From NCBI GenBank assembly GCA_963970005.1, contig CAXAMN010021607.1, forward strand, positions 509,886-573,885: DNA of 64,000 bases. Direction: 5' to 3'. Below are positions 9,851-20,780 of this stretch, piece after piece. The position numbers and the translations under genes were made by a program. Source of the DNA: Durusdinium trenchii (Eukaryota > Sar > Dinophyceae > Suessiales > Symbiodiniaceae). How positions within the stretch are numbered: the first letter of the stretch is position 1; each line of letters starts with the position of its first letter. The notes beneath the pieces are model-generated. The model searched no databases. It was given only the letters and a program-made list of their open reading frames with translations, and was not told where the DNA came from.

Positions 9851-10385
9851 CGCCTCCCCGCTTTCGTTCACCCCTTCTGGCCTCAAGTATTTATATAAAC
9901 ACTTGGAACCCCACGAGGCCTTGAATCACGGGCAGCGTTTTGTGAGGTCATATGCAAAGACTGCAAAACTGACTCGAACTTCATGCAGGCAGCGTGTTGC
10001 ATGTCAAGGACCAACGACAGCTAGCTGCGTTATTTATTGAACATGTTTGTTATCTTCGGTACTGTTGACCTACCCCTTCAAGATTTTCCTTCTGATTCAG
10101 GGCTTTTGGTCAGATGGCAGCCTTGGCGTCCAGTGGGATGATGGCACGTTCTGGGTGAAGGAAGGGCTTCCCGTGCAGGCCTGTGTTTGTTTGGCCCTGC
10201 TTCCGGCATTTTAACCTCAATTCACTAACTCAAATTCTATTTGAGCGTCAGGTCTTGTGATCTCCTGATTGCGAGCTCGGCGTTCACCCTTGCCACGTTG
10301 GTGCAATCGGTGATAAAGAGACCGCAATCAATGCACCTCAAGCAATCAATGTATATTGTATACATACAAACACACACACACGCAC
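9851..10385. other. No gene recognised
   Basis: Unremarkable sequence ending in a CA-rich microsatellite at 10370-10390. No frame, RNA gene or regulatory site could be supported. Confidence 0.35.
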
Positions 10386-10765
10386 ACACTTTGATATTGG
10401 GTTTGCAGTTAACTCAGTTCCCAGGTCGAAAGAGGTGATTGAACCGCAAGGTGAAAGGGTCAGCGCACTTGTATTGTTTGAACAATCTGTTGACATGTCT
10501 GCGGCGGCGAGCGTCAGCGCGACTCAGCTGCAGGAAATGCGACAAAGGAAGGGTTTAAGGGAGGTATCATGCAAACCACCATGGAAGCAAACCTCGGAAA
10601 AATGGGGTAACAGCTTGTGAAAAAACTCAGCAGGTACGTCGAAAGAGCGTCCTCTCTCGATATCCCAGCCTGAACCTGGAGCTTCGTTGGCTCACGCCAG
10701 GAACAGACCTGTGAGCCCCCTGCGTGTAAAAACTCTTGGAGACAGAGTGTGACACACACACACAC
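10386..10765. repeat. ~380-bp direct repeat, copy A
   Basis: Begins at ACTTTGATATTGGGTTTGC and ends in a (AC)n run after ACAGAGTGTGACAC. Nearly identical to copy B at 11488-11872. Confidence 0.9.
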
Positions 10766-11160
10766 TCAGCCGCTTTGCGGCGCTCTGGCGCAAAAACCTA
10801 AATAGGCGCCGAAAAAGCCTTAGAAAAGAAAGCAAGAAACACAGAAAGAGCAGCGCTAAAAGGGCAGGAGAGAAAGATAGGTGTCGCGAAAAGTGAATAC
10901 TTAGCCCTTGACTGGGGCAGGGAAACGAGCCTCAAAAACCACCTAAAAAGCCTGAAAGAAAGCCCAAGAAACGACGAATAACGTAAGAAAGAAAGCGGGG
11001 GGCAGGGAGGGGGTGTATGTCCATGTGTGTGTACATGTGTGTGTCTGAATACTTAGCACTCTAGAGTCACCGAATACTTAGCGGAAACTAATTAGGTGCA
11101 ATAGTTAGGGAGCGGGACTTTAGTCTTAAACCGCCCGGGTAGACTAGACTAGAACAGGGA

Positions 11161-11215
11161 CAACAGAGGGAAAGGCGCCGACGCACAAGTGTGTCGAGTA
11201 CCATTTCCCTCTGTT
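11161..11215. repeat. Inverted repeat AACAGAGGGAAA / TTTCCCTCTGTT
   Basis: A perfect 12-bp inverted repeat with a ~30-base loop that could form a stem-loop. It is too isolated to assign a role. Confidence 0.6.
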
Positions 11216-11270
11216 ACCCTAATTAGGTAGGGAGTAGAGAACTTGGGGGGGGGTTGCGCGGGGTAATTCT

Positions 11271-11340
11271 CCGTATGCCCGGCGGCTTTGAATTTCCGTA
11301 TACCCGGCGGTCGTAAATCCGTGGTGCCCGGCGGCTTGGG
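11271..11340. repeat. Three tandem ~24-bp units CCGTATRCCCGGCGG
   Basis: Units start at 11271, 11296 and 11319. Each has CCGTRKRCCCGGCGG followed by a variable 7-10-base tail. This GC-rich direct repeat lies between the two 380-bp copies. Confidence 0.8.
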
Positions 11341-11487
11341 TTTTTGAGAATACAGTGGTGAAACGAAAGTCCGTTAAGATAATCCAACCAGTGCAGAAAG
11401 CGGGAAAGTCAGTTAGTGGTAATCCGGCATGAAAACAGCGCCCCAGTGACGGGGATCACACTGTGCACCCACGTGGGACGGCGCAGC

Positions 11488-11872
11488 GGCACACACTTTG
11501 ATATTGGGTTTGCAGTTAACTCAGTTCCCAGGTCGAAAAAGGTGATTGAACCGCAAGGTGAAAAAGGGTCAGCGCACTTGTATTGATTGAACAATCTGTT
11601 GACATGTCTGCGGTGGCGAGCGTCAGCGCGATTCAGCTGCAGGAAACGCGACAAAGGAAAGGTTTAAGGGAGACATCATGCAAACCACCATGGAAGCAAA
11701 CAAGGGAAAAATGAGGTAACAGCTTGTGAAACACTCAGCAGGTACGTCGAAAGAGCGTCCTCTCTCCATATCCCAGCCTGAACCTGGAGCTTCGTTGGCT
11801 CACGCCAGGAACAGACCTGTGAGCCCCCTGCGTGTAAAAACTTTTGGAAACAGAGTGTGACACACACACACA
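11488..11872. repeat. ~380-bp direct repeat, copy B
   Basis: Same landmarks as copy A with scattered substitutions and one-base indels, ending in the same (AC)n run. Confidence 0.9.
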
Positions 11873-12135
11873 CTTCGACAATGGTATTCAGTTAACTCAG
11901 TTCCCACGCTGGGAAGGATGGCGGTGGAACAGCATGGTGAAAGGTTCAAGGACTTGAAGGTGTTTTAACATTGAGGTTTCTCATCTGCAGTGGTGCGNNN
12001 NNNNNNNCCCCCCCCAGTGGCCTCTTCGTTGGCCATCCGCCACTGGGGAGGGGGATGGCCCCCTGCATTCAAAACTCTTAGTTACAAAGGTGGAACCCTT
12101 AGATACAGGGGGTGACACACACACACACACACGCG
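11873..12135. repeat. Diverged third copy of the 380-bp repeat, interrupted by a gap
   Basis: Keeps the landmarks GTTAACTCAGTTCCCA, GGTGAAAGG, CTTCGTTGGC and CCCCCTGC in the same order, then GGGGTGACACACACAC. It is otherwise diverged and contains the run of Ns. Confidence 0.6.
11998..12007. other. Assembly gap, 10 N
   Basis: Ten undetermined bases followed by a C run. It falls inside a repeat copy, so its true size is unknown. Confidence 1.
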
Positions 12136-13440
12136 CGCGCGGTTGTAGTCTATATCGAAGCTGATCTGTTTCCAATTGTTTTTTGCGTAGGAGTTTGCCT
12201 AGAATTGGGACCACGACCGTCGAATCGCTATCAACCACGGTCCACGGTCCTCTAATTTTAAAGCTCAAGCTCTTTTGATGAAGTCTCTTATTTTGTGTCT
12301 CCTAGTTTGTCCTACTTGGAGCTCAGCTCAGATCCGCAACATGTTTTTTTGCCAGTCTTGTCGGCCCATTGCAAGCATCTAGGAGAAAGCGGAGGTGTCC
12401 TTTGTCAGTCCTCAGCGGGTCAGCTTAGAGGCTCCAGCGTATGAAAGGCCAACAATAAACCCAAGCTGAAGCAGGAAGGTTCTTAGAGCTCCAACAAGAA
12501 GTTGCTAGTGGTTTTGATGGCATGCATTCATTTACTGACCAATGCATGAAGAATCTAGAGAGCAATCTACAATCCAAAATGTGCATTTGAGACCACAAAG
12601 CAGAGCCAGCAAATCATGTGTATGCAGCATATGCATGATAAACCGAGTAAATCCTATTAACTCAGCAAATTTGATGCACGAATGTGGCTTCATGGCGCGC
12701 ATCGACACAAATGTGGCTTTGAGTCCTGTCAGACAGGCGGACACGACTTTTTAGTACTGTATGTACCGTATGCAAGTATTTTGCTGTATGTCGGACCTGC
12801 ACAGTTCCCGCTTCTTGCCTTGTGAAGTGCTTCTATTATATAAATTGGTTTGTATTTGTCACTTTGATGCTTCCTGCATTGAATCATTTGCTCGCCCGAT
12901 TCCAAATCGGCCTGGAGGAACTGACTCGATTGCGGGCAGGTCTCACAGATTCACAGGCCCTTGCAGTTGCTTGTCAACACAAGGAAACTGCTTTCATTCG
13001 CATAGTGAACTGGTCATTAGTCATTGGAACATTTCTTCATTATATGTAAGTCGCCACTTTCAACAACCCCGCGCTAATATATTTTCCGTTTATATTTATA
13101 TATATATATATGTATGTATATAGTTTCCTGGAATTTTGCGAAAACCATTGAGCCTTCGACCGAAACGGCCTTGAAACTTAGTGATGAAGGAGCATGGAAG
13201 CTGTCACAGCCTGTTTCAAATCCTCTGATCAGATATTTGGGGTTTAGAGATTCGCTTGCTTACTGAGTCATTTGATGCTAGTTTTCTACCAGGCCCGCCA
13301 TAGAGACACTGCCCTGCTCCTCGAACGCTTGTCAGGCCACAGTTGTTTGCGTGACTTTTCAGTTGCAAAACATTGCCATCCGCAGTACATGTAACTCAGT
13401 AACTCATCATGTTGGAGCTGCATTTGCTCCAGGCATGAGT
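12136..13440. other. No gene recognised
   Basis: Mixed-composition sequence with a TA microsatellite at 13095-13112. Candidate frames conflict and no splice-compatible exon pair was found. Confidence 0.35.
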
Positions 13441-13498
13441 TCGGTGTGTGTGTGTGTGTGTGTGTGTTTGAGTTCGGTGTGTGTGTGTTTGTGCACAG
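13440..13498. repeat. (GT)n microsatellite, duplicated
   Basis: Two GT runs, each preceded by GAGTTCGGTGTG. Confidence 0.9.
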
Positions 13499-13734
13499 TG
13501 TTTGGGGGCGAAGGGCTTGGACCAAGAATTGCAAACACCAGCCTGTTTCAAAGCGGGAAACTGAGATATGATATATATATATAGACACTTACATAGCATC
13601 GAAGAGCATCTTGAGCAAATAGACCTTGTAACCATTTCAGCATTTGCACTTTCAATTTCGCACGTATCTACAGTACATCAAAAGAAACCAAAGACCAGGA
13701 GAAACAAAAACATCCTGAGCAGATCCCTTTAGTC

Positions 13735-13860
13735 CATCGGTCCTTCAGTCCCCTGGTACATTGGTCCCCTGGTCCTTTGGTCCTTTCATCCCCTGGTCCT
13801 TTGGTTCCTTGGTCCTTTCCTGATCACGGTCCTTCTCCTGGTCCGCTGGCCTCGTGGTCA
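13735..13860. repeat. GGTCC(TTT/CCT) short tandem repeat
   Basis: About ten imperfect 10-bp units around TTGGTCCCCTGGTCCTTTGG. Confidence 0.8.
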
Positions 13861-15230
13861 ATTGCTAAAAACACGGGTTTGCGAAAAACAAAAAAACAGC
13901 TACCCGGTTGCCTTGGTCGTCGCGTCACTTTCTGCCCTTCATTGATGAGGCAATGGGGTGTGTAGTTTTTGCTGATGATCTATTTTGTGGTGCCTTTTGA
14001 GTCTGGTGGCTTTTGTAGTTTGCAACCCCCTCCGGCGCCACGCACGGGGCTGCCACGACAGGCAGCTTAAAGGTCATGCGCTGCATATCCACACCGAATA
14101 TATATTACTTTTGTTTAATTGTGTGCTGCAAACATCTTTTCATTGTCCTCTGATCGCCCGCCCTGGTGCTGTTGTCCTTTCCCTAGGCCCTAGTATCTTT
14201 TTTCATGCATTGCTCACCGGGAATTATTTTTGATCCCTCTTCTTTTTCTTTTTGTTCCCAGTCAGTCAAATATTTTTTGCTGTTTTTTTGAGCCCTCACC
14301 CTTTGTTTTGACTTCTACTTGCCTCCACTCAACAATCCAACAATTTGACTTTGCACCCTTTTGCCGATTTGTCACTTCTTACTGCTCACAGAGTATCGCA
14401 CTGAATTGCACTGGTATCAAATTTTGCCTTGACGGTCTGGTGCTTGAAGTTCGAGGTGTCCCATATTAGCTTACTACTATATAGTAACAAGAAGCTACTA
14501 GTAACAAGTGCCTTACTACTAGTAACACCAACTGATTTTCATGATTGCCAGAAGGCAGCTTTGCTCCATCAGTGCATTCTTTCTTGACGGATGTCCTTCA
14601 TTTTTCAATAGCATTCCCCTATGATTAATTGTTACAATTCTCCTCACGCCCGAAAACACGATTTTTGATACAAACTGAAACACAGGCATAGCAGAGACAA
14701 AGAACACTAGACCATAAGATAGATTCAACAGAAAGGCAAGCCCAAAGGTAGGGAAAGGCCAGCAAAACGAAAGACAACCACTTTTTGACACACGCCAAAA
14801 TCTGAAACAACGCGCGCCGTGAAACCAGCTCCCTGCAGCTCCCTGCTTTCAATCAGACCTTGAGGTGTCGCCACAAGACCTGGAAGAGACTCCCTCTCAC
14901 CATGCCAGTGGAAACGTTTTCTCCGACTTCTCTCAACCTTTTTGGTGTTTCTTTTGGTTTGTTTTTCAAGCTTTGTGTTTGGGTTATTTAGCCTTTAATT
15001 GCACCGCTTGTATCTTAAATTCACCCTTTCTCCAAAGTCATGCCCAGCTTCTTTCCTAGTCAGAGTACAAATCTTGTGCAGGGAGTTTTGCTTGACTAAG
15101 TTTTGAGTTCGATAGCCTTTTTTAGATTAAATATTGGGTGGTGTAAGTGAAGGAGGCTGACTTATCTATCAATGCTCTTTGATGCCAAAAAATCGATTAT
15201 AAACGACACATGTTGCACTAAGTTGTGCGA
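13861..15230. other. No gene recognised; one CTACTAGTAACAAG cluster
   Basis: Mostly T-rich sequence. A cluster of the dispersed CTACTAGTAACAAG repeat lies at about 14467-14530. Confidence 0.35.
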
Positions 15231-15248
15231 ATGTCTTTCACGTCGCAG

Positions 15249-15309
15249 GCCAGAATGCCTCCTTGAGGGCACAGCTCCGGGAGTGCTCCGGTGCAGAGGC
15301 AGATGTGCA
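15249..15309 (+). CDS. Candidate coiled-coil exon
   Basis: After a CGCAG acceptor at about 15244-15248 the frame reads GQNASLRAQLRECSGAEAD, a helix-forming heptad-like sequence, up to a TGA just past 15309. No family is recognised. It may belong with the following open exons, but the joins are not resolved. Confidence 0.35.
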
Positions 15310-15426
15310 GTGAACTTGTGCTGCGGCATGCCCACTGCTCACAGGCTGCTGGCTTGAGTTCTTCGCCGCCATGCACTCAAAAATCTTGACCACTCGATTT
15401 TTTGTGCATGTTTTCTCCTCGCTAGG

Positions 15427-15666
15427 CTGCGAAACATCAGCAACCTCAAGGAGCAGAACACACCCAAGACTCGGGTGTTTCAACCTCCAACTCCAAGGTT
15501 CGTTGCTCAACTTCTCCGGATCACTCTTTGGGCATTTTTCATGTGAGGCGCAATGTTGTCTCAACACCATCTGAAGGCCGGTTTCAACCTGTTGTCTTGA
15601 GCCAGATAGCTTGCTACTTCCGAGGCCGCCCTGCTGAAACAGATGCGCTCAGGCTCTGCCAAATCT
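15427..15666 (+). CDS. Candidate exon region, open frame without ATG
   Basis: An uninterrupted + strand frame of 80 codons follows an AG at 15425-15426. It contains RFQPVVLSQIACYFRGRP. A second frame inside it (from about 15627, EAALLKQMRSGSAKSR) is also protein-like, so the exact exon and phase are uncertain. No family is recognised. Confidence 0.3.
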
Positions 15667-15743
15667 AGGATCACTTCAATCTGTGTCAATCCCTTCGTTT
15701 TTGTGAAACAATTCTCTCAACCTTGAGCGATTCGGAATCACCT

Positions 15744-15911
15744 TGAGGCATCGTGTTTGGCAACTTGAGCGGCACTTGGAGGATGAGAAGCGGCGCAACG
15801 TCCGGAACTTCAGACCGCAGAGCCTCAGTCCGAACTTGATGGAATCCGATCAAGGCGGTGCTTCAGAGAAGTCTGGTGTGCGACCAAGTGTGAAGATCTC
15901 TGAAACTTGAA
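15744..15911 (+). CDS. Candidate exon, charged
   Basis: The frame reads LRHRVWQLERHLEDEKRRN, then a Ser/Pro-rich stretch ending SVKISET before a TGA. Composition is protein-like (coiled-coil start, disordered end). It could be the last exon of the gene started by the upstream candidates. Confidence 0.4.
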
Positions 15912-16371
15912 AACAGATTTGACATTAACTTCCAAATTGTTTTGCAACAGGACCAGATCCGGTCTGGACAGCCAAACAAGCAGCCTGAGGCACAGAAAGG
16001 ACACACAAAGACAGGGATGTTCTTGAAGAGCTATCTAAAAGTACTCAGCCAGAAGCACCAGAGAATCTCTTAATTGTCCTGCAGCTTTTGGTAGAAGGAA
16101 GACAAAGTTGGCCTGAGCACTCCTAGACATGAGTGGAATACTGAAAAACTCGGACGAGGGTCCACACATACCAGCAATGACACGGCGTGTTCTCCTGTGA
16201 ACTTTATGCAACCTATGCAAACGAAGCATTCTCTGTCAGTCCTGTACGCACTTTTAGGCTTGACTTTTGGTTAATTGATTGGGCTTGAGAGCCTTGTTTT
16301 CATGGATGGCCTCTCAGAGTACGCTTTGGACGGTGCCGCTTGGTAAAGACTTTGGAGACTGACTCTGAAAG

Positions 16372-16735
16372 AAAGTCGATACTAAAACCGTCACCAAGGA
16401 CGAGACTCCGTGCCACCATGACCGTCTTTGTGTACTTGTCAAGTGGCTATCTGGAAAACAAGTGGAAATCCAAATTGATGGAACTGCATTGGTACAGGAT
16501 CTCAAGGCACGCAAATGCAAACTGAGATCCGTGGAGCTATCCCTCCTGTTATAATCTACATCTTTCTACACCAGGTACCTCCAGATTGAGCACTTGCCAG
16601 GTAGCTCTTGAGATCGAAGGGATTCCAGCACCTTTCCAGATGCTCATTTGGGGCACGGACACTGAGCTTGGTGATCAGGAGCCGAATCGACAGATTCAGA
16701 GTGATTTCAGAATGACACTGGCATGGCCTTCTTTC
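16372..16735 (+). CDS. Ubiquitin-like domain gene fragment, two exons
   Basis: Exon 1 (about 16372-16506) contains LVKWLSGKQVEIQIDGTALV, matching the first beta-hairpin and start of the helix of the ubiquitin fold. Exon 2 (from 16601) continues VALEIEGIPAPFQMLIWG and TELGDQEP, matching the ubiquitin stretch with EGIPPDQQRLIF and LEDGRTL, and ends near the last strand, FRMTLAW. The join that keeps the fold runs from AAG at 16504-16506 to GTA at 16601, implying an intron 16507-16600 with a GC donor and AG acceptor. The C-terminal diglycine is not seen, so this is a fused ubiquitin-like domain, not ubiquitin. Upstream and downstream exons are not fixed; HEAT-like exons follow ~500 bases later on the same strand and may belong to the same gene. 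Confidence 0.55.
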
Positions 16736-17230
16736 GCAGTGGATGCTGACAGGACAGGCTTGACCAACTTTGCGATTCTCAAGGAATTCTGCAGCTCGTG
16801 CTGCTGATTTCCTCAACAAGAAGCCTAGGCCTCCACATGGGATGTGCAAATCTATAAAGCAGGAAAGCACAGGAGACAAGCCTTGCTTTGCAGCTGTAGA
16901 GGGCAATGACTCATGACGGCATGCCTCAGGTGCAAATGCTGGAAAAACTCGAAAGCTTGCAACATTGACTCTCAGCAACATTGAGACACAATGCAAGTTC
17001 TTGGATCCAATGCCTTCTCTACAGTATTCCGCATCAAATTTATCAACCTGAAATTCTGAAACCCATAGAATTCACTTCTGCTTTGCAACTTGTAATTTTA
17101 ACGTCTCTTTACATGCCAAGGCGTGAAGTGGCATGTCACCGGTGGAGCCGCGACTTCATCAGGCATGCTATTCCGGAAGTTGCCTTTTGCTTGGAGGCAG
17201 GTGAGTTGTGCTACATATGAAACAGGTTGA

Positions 17231-17518
17231 AAGGGAGTGCTAAAGAGATGTGGAGAAACACATGAAGTGTCCGAAGTGTTGCGTCTGAAGGACCCGGTAG
17301 ATGAAGTCCGAGAAGCAGCTGTCGAAGCTACTCGGCACAATTCTCTTTACTTGAGTTGGCTTTAAGTTCTTTAATGTTTTTACTGTTTCTGTCCCAACAA
17401 AGGGAGTGTATGACAGAGTTTGCATCTTTCTGGCAAGCCAACTGACTGAATTGTTTTCACCTGTATGCAGGCTTTGATGGCGCTGACAGACCTATGCCCA
17501 ACTGAAACCCTGGCCGAA
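17231..17518 (+). CDS. HEAT-repeat exon pair
   Basis: Exon 1 (open from 17231 to 17326) ends VDEVREAAVE. Exon 2 (17471-17518) reads ALMALTDLCPTETLAE and is followed by a GTAAGG donor at 17519. Joined in phase they give DPVDEVREAAVEALMALTDL, a textbook HEAT repeat helix. The intron 17327-17470 has a GC donor and a TGCAG acceptor. HEAT repeats act as protein-binding scaffolds, so the specific role cannot be read here. It may be the continuation of the ubiquitin-like gene upstream. Confidence 0.55.
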
Positions 17519-19285
17519 GTAAGGAGCCCGCTAGCCTAGCTGCTAGCTTCCAGTTTCTTTGCAATAAAGACAGAAGTTTGTTAGTAACAACTAGTAACTA
17601 CTGTCTCGTCTCCTCGTGATGTTCTCAGAGCTCCGTTCCTAGATTCATGAGGCATTGACTTTGAAACTCTTCAGCAGCAAATGCATTCCAGCTAAGAAGC
17701 AGCTCCATGTTACGTCTTGGCAGATAAGATTGAATAGCTGTGAACAGCTCACAGCACTGAATCATTCTGCGAACAAGATCAGCAGCCCGCTCACAAGCAT
17801 CAGAATACAGTCACTGGCAACTTAAGGTTTGAAACTGCAATTAAACACACTCTTTGACATGGGCACAAATGATCACAAATGCAAGTGCAAGAAACTGTGC
17901 ATGCTCTGCCAATTGCACGAGTTTGTATATAATATACTGTTACATACCCCAGCAGCTGAGCAGGGTAGCTCGCCAGGAGACGTCTTGCTCATCCAGACTG
18001 GGGTGTTCGCCACAACGCAGTGAAGGCCAATGTTGTGCTGTGAGTTGCACGCCTAAAAGCCATCCCTAAAAAGCCATACTAGTAGCGAACATTGCTGCTA
18101 GTAGTAAGCCCAGGAGTCCCTAGTAGCGTCCTTGCTCCTAATCAGGCATGTTTATTGAATTATTTAGCTCAGCTCAGTATCACTTCATTCGGTCGCAATG
18201 TGGTCTCCATCAAATTTAGTTGATGTCGTCCAATAAAATTGAATGCAACAAAGCAACATGGGCATGCTGCGGTACCTATGCTCACCCTGCACATGCCATT
18301 GGCTTTGGTCCCTTCAAAATCCCCACCATGTCACTGTAGATTCCTTGCGGGCAGTCGGCGAAGTTGACCATCTATAATTATCTATTTGCATCTATTTGAC
18401 AAAAAACAGTCTTGTGTGATATGAAACACACAATCCTTCGACAATGACTTTCCTTCCTTTAACAAAGCCAAGTGCTTTTATTTTGTGGTGGGCTCATGTA
18501 TATAATTACGTATGCTCGCACACCAGGACCATAGGTTTTTATCAGAATGGCGGTGTGACCTATTTGGTGATCAAGCTATGCGGGCCCAATGGGGGCCAGG
18601 GGTATCATTGAAAGGGCATGAGACTTGCTGTGAAACTTGAACGCTGAGTTCACTTGTCAAACTCCAGGCATTGCAGCAGATCTCCTCCCCTGACGATTCA
18701 CAAAGCATAGCAGCTTGGTGGTGGACTTTGCATTGCAAACCGAGTGCTTGACTATCAGACTGCAAAGAATACTGAAGTCTTGCTATGGATCAGCAACACA
18801 CAAAAACATGCTGCGCAACGAGCTGTTTGTCAAACAACCCAGCATGACACAGTTGACTCTACTCACATGCACTGACGGCTGGCCAGCAGCAGGCTGTGCG
18901 ATTGCAAGCAGCAGCCAAATAGTGCCCACATTAATATATGTTTGTATAAGTTTGTGGAACTGCAACTCAGGATTCGCTCAAGATGCTAATGAAGGCCAGA
19001 TTTTCCATCATTTTCGCTGTGAGTGACTCCCATGACCTTGCTGATCCTTGTTTGGGTTGCAGATGCTAAGTGGCTGAGGGTCCAAGGGTCCATTCTCAGG
19101 ACTCCAGCTGTCGCGTGCGTGTTGCAGTGTTCCTCGCGCTGATGAGACTTCTGAAGCTGAAGAGCAGTGCAAAGTGTGCCGTGGCTCCTATATACAATTT
19201 TTCCTTCACCAGTTCTCACTTCACGAAGAAGTAAGCGGCAGAATTCCAAGTGACACACTGGTGGCAGTGGTGGAAGTCGTATGAC
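17519..19285. other. Intron or intergenic, nothing recognised
   Basis: Contains CTAGTAG-type dispersed repeats at 17578-17602 and 18075-18140. No convincing exon was found. Confidence 0.35.
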
Positions 19286-19460
19286 TAGAAGAGAAAGATG
19301 CAAGGGAACGAACATTGAGACGGAAAAGACATTTGCAGAAAACGAAGAGTGGAATAGTCCAGGTGATGATCCAATTCTGAATGAGTTGAAGGAGAGCCTC
19401 AAGGACACTGGGCCAAAACATCGACGAGCCGAATTTACCCGCTGTGTGGAGGCCAAATGA
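19280..19460 (+). CDS. Candidate acidic exon
   Basis: The + frame reads NIETEKTFAENEEWNSPGDD, then ILNELKESLKDTGPKHRR, ending FTRCVEAK before a TGA at 19458. The charged, helix-prone composition is typical of real coding sequence. A longer open frame on the other strand here is its shadow. No family is recognised. Confidence 0.4.
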
Positions 19461-20770
19461 TTCCGAATCACAGGACTCTCACTTTCTCATCAAGGTGGCA
19501 GGGCCTGCAGGGTGTGGAATGGAAGCGGGAGATTTGTTGGCCGGTGCAGGCCCAAGCTTGGTCAATCAAGACGAAACAGAGTCTTGCTTGGATTTGTTGT
19601 TTTCTTTCCGCAAACGTTTCAGGAAATAATGCGCGGAGATTCATGCAGAACCTTGACTGGATAGTAGAAAAAAACTACCACATGGTGTCGATGTATGTAT
19701 TTGTTCTTTTGCCTCTTTCTCTCTCTATCTTCAACAAAGCGAACGCATTTGATTGGATAGAGTTGGTGTTCATCAAAGCGCTCTGACCTTTTTTTCTTCT
19801 AACAGATCAACAGTTTCATGGTGGTCCCACTGACACTGCACGTCGACACTGGAGGCCTGGATGAAGATTTCACCCATAGCACAGATAAGCACGTCACACG
19901 TGGTGTGAACGCTCCTGCGACGTTGCACTCAATTCAGCGAGTCTTCCTGCTCTTGCTTTGTCACCGCAGCGCGTTTGACTTTGCTGCCTAGATCGGCAAG
20001 AATTTCCTGGAAGAAACGCTGCATGCATGTTTGAAGTCCGTAGTTTTCCACGGACATCCAACGTGGTCTAAAACAAGACTTGCTTCGTTTGGAACGTCTT
20101 TGACCTATGCACCAAGACACAAGGCACAAGCGGTGTTTGCCGTGCTGCAAAGGCACATGGCAAAGCGCAGCCTTGTATAGGAAGTCAGCCGTGCTGATTT
20201 CAATAGCACAGGCATTTTGCAGCTCAAACGGCTCAGCGATAATGCGCTTCTTGTCGGCTGCATCGCGGTGAATGCTTCTTGCACCAAGTTGCTGTTTTTG
20301 ATTCAGCATAGCTGGACGCTAGTTGTGAAGCAGTGGCTGAACTCTTAAATTTTGGCAGGCTAGTGAACTTGCAACACTTGAGTTGGAGCTCAAATCCTTG
20401 GCTACGTCCGGTCCTCAAGATGTGCAGAGGGTATTCCCATGTATTCATGTATTCGATCAGCCGTTTAGCAAAAGACAGTTGTGTGTTTTTTCTTTTCGGC
20501 TGAAAGCCGGTCATTCCGGCACTGGCGTGAACTTGCGAAGCGTGAACGTCAGCTCTTGTGAACTGGCATGAACAAAGCATGTACCCGGGCGGGCAATGCG
20601 GCGAACGGAGGGTGCGGAGCATCGCGGCATGTAATGAAAGGGATAAAGGAACTAAAAACATCGAGTTAGCAAAAGACGGTTGGCTGGTGTCATTTTGACG
20701 TTTCAATCTTTGGACTGCATTGCATTGCTTTTTTGTTCTGTTTACTCTCTTGGTTTGTTCACTCTTTTCT
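19461..20770. other. No gene recognised
   Basis: Several short frames on both strands, none with a recognisable motif or matching splice sites. Confidence 0.3.
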
Positions 20771-20780
20771 TCTGAAAAGC

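Noticed and set aside
9162-9924. Gln/Ser/Cys/Leu-rich ORFs in the CTG array
   Set aside because: Low-complexity translation of CTG repeats in all frames; no flanking coding sequence or splice sites.
16556-16996. 146-codon minus strand ORF
   Set aside because: It is antisense to the ubiquitin-like exon 2, whose fold is recognisable.
18986-19471. 161-codon minus strand ORF
   Set aside because: It lies opposite a + strand segment of more protein-like, acidic composition at 19280-19460 and has no recognisable motif.
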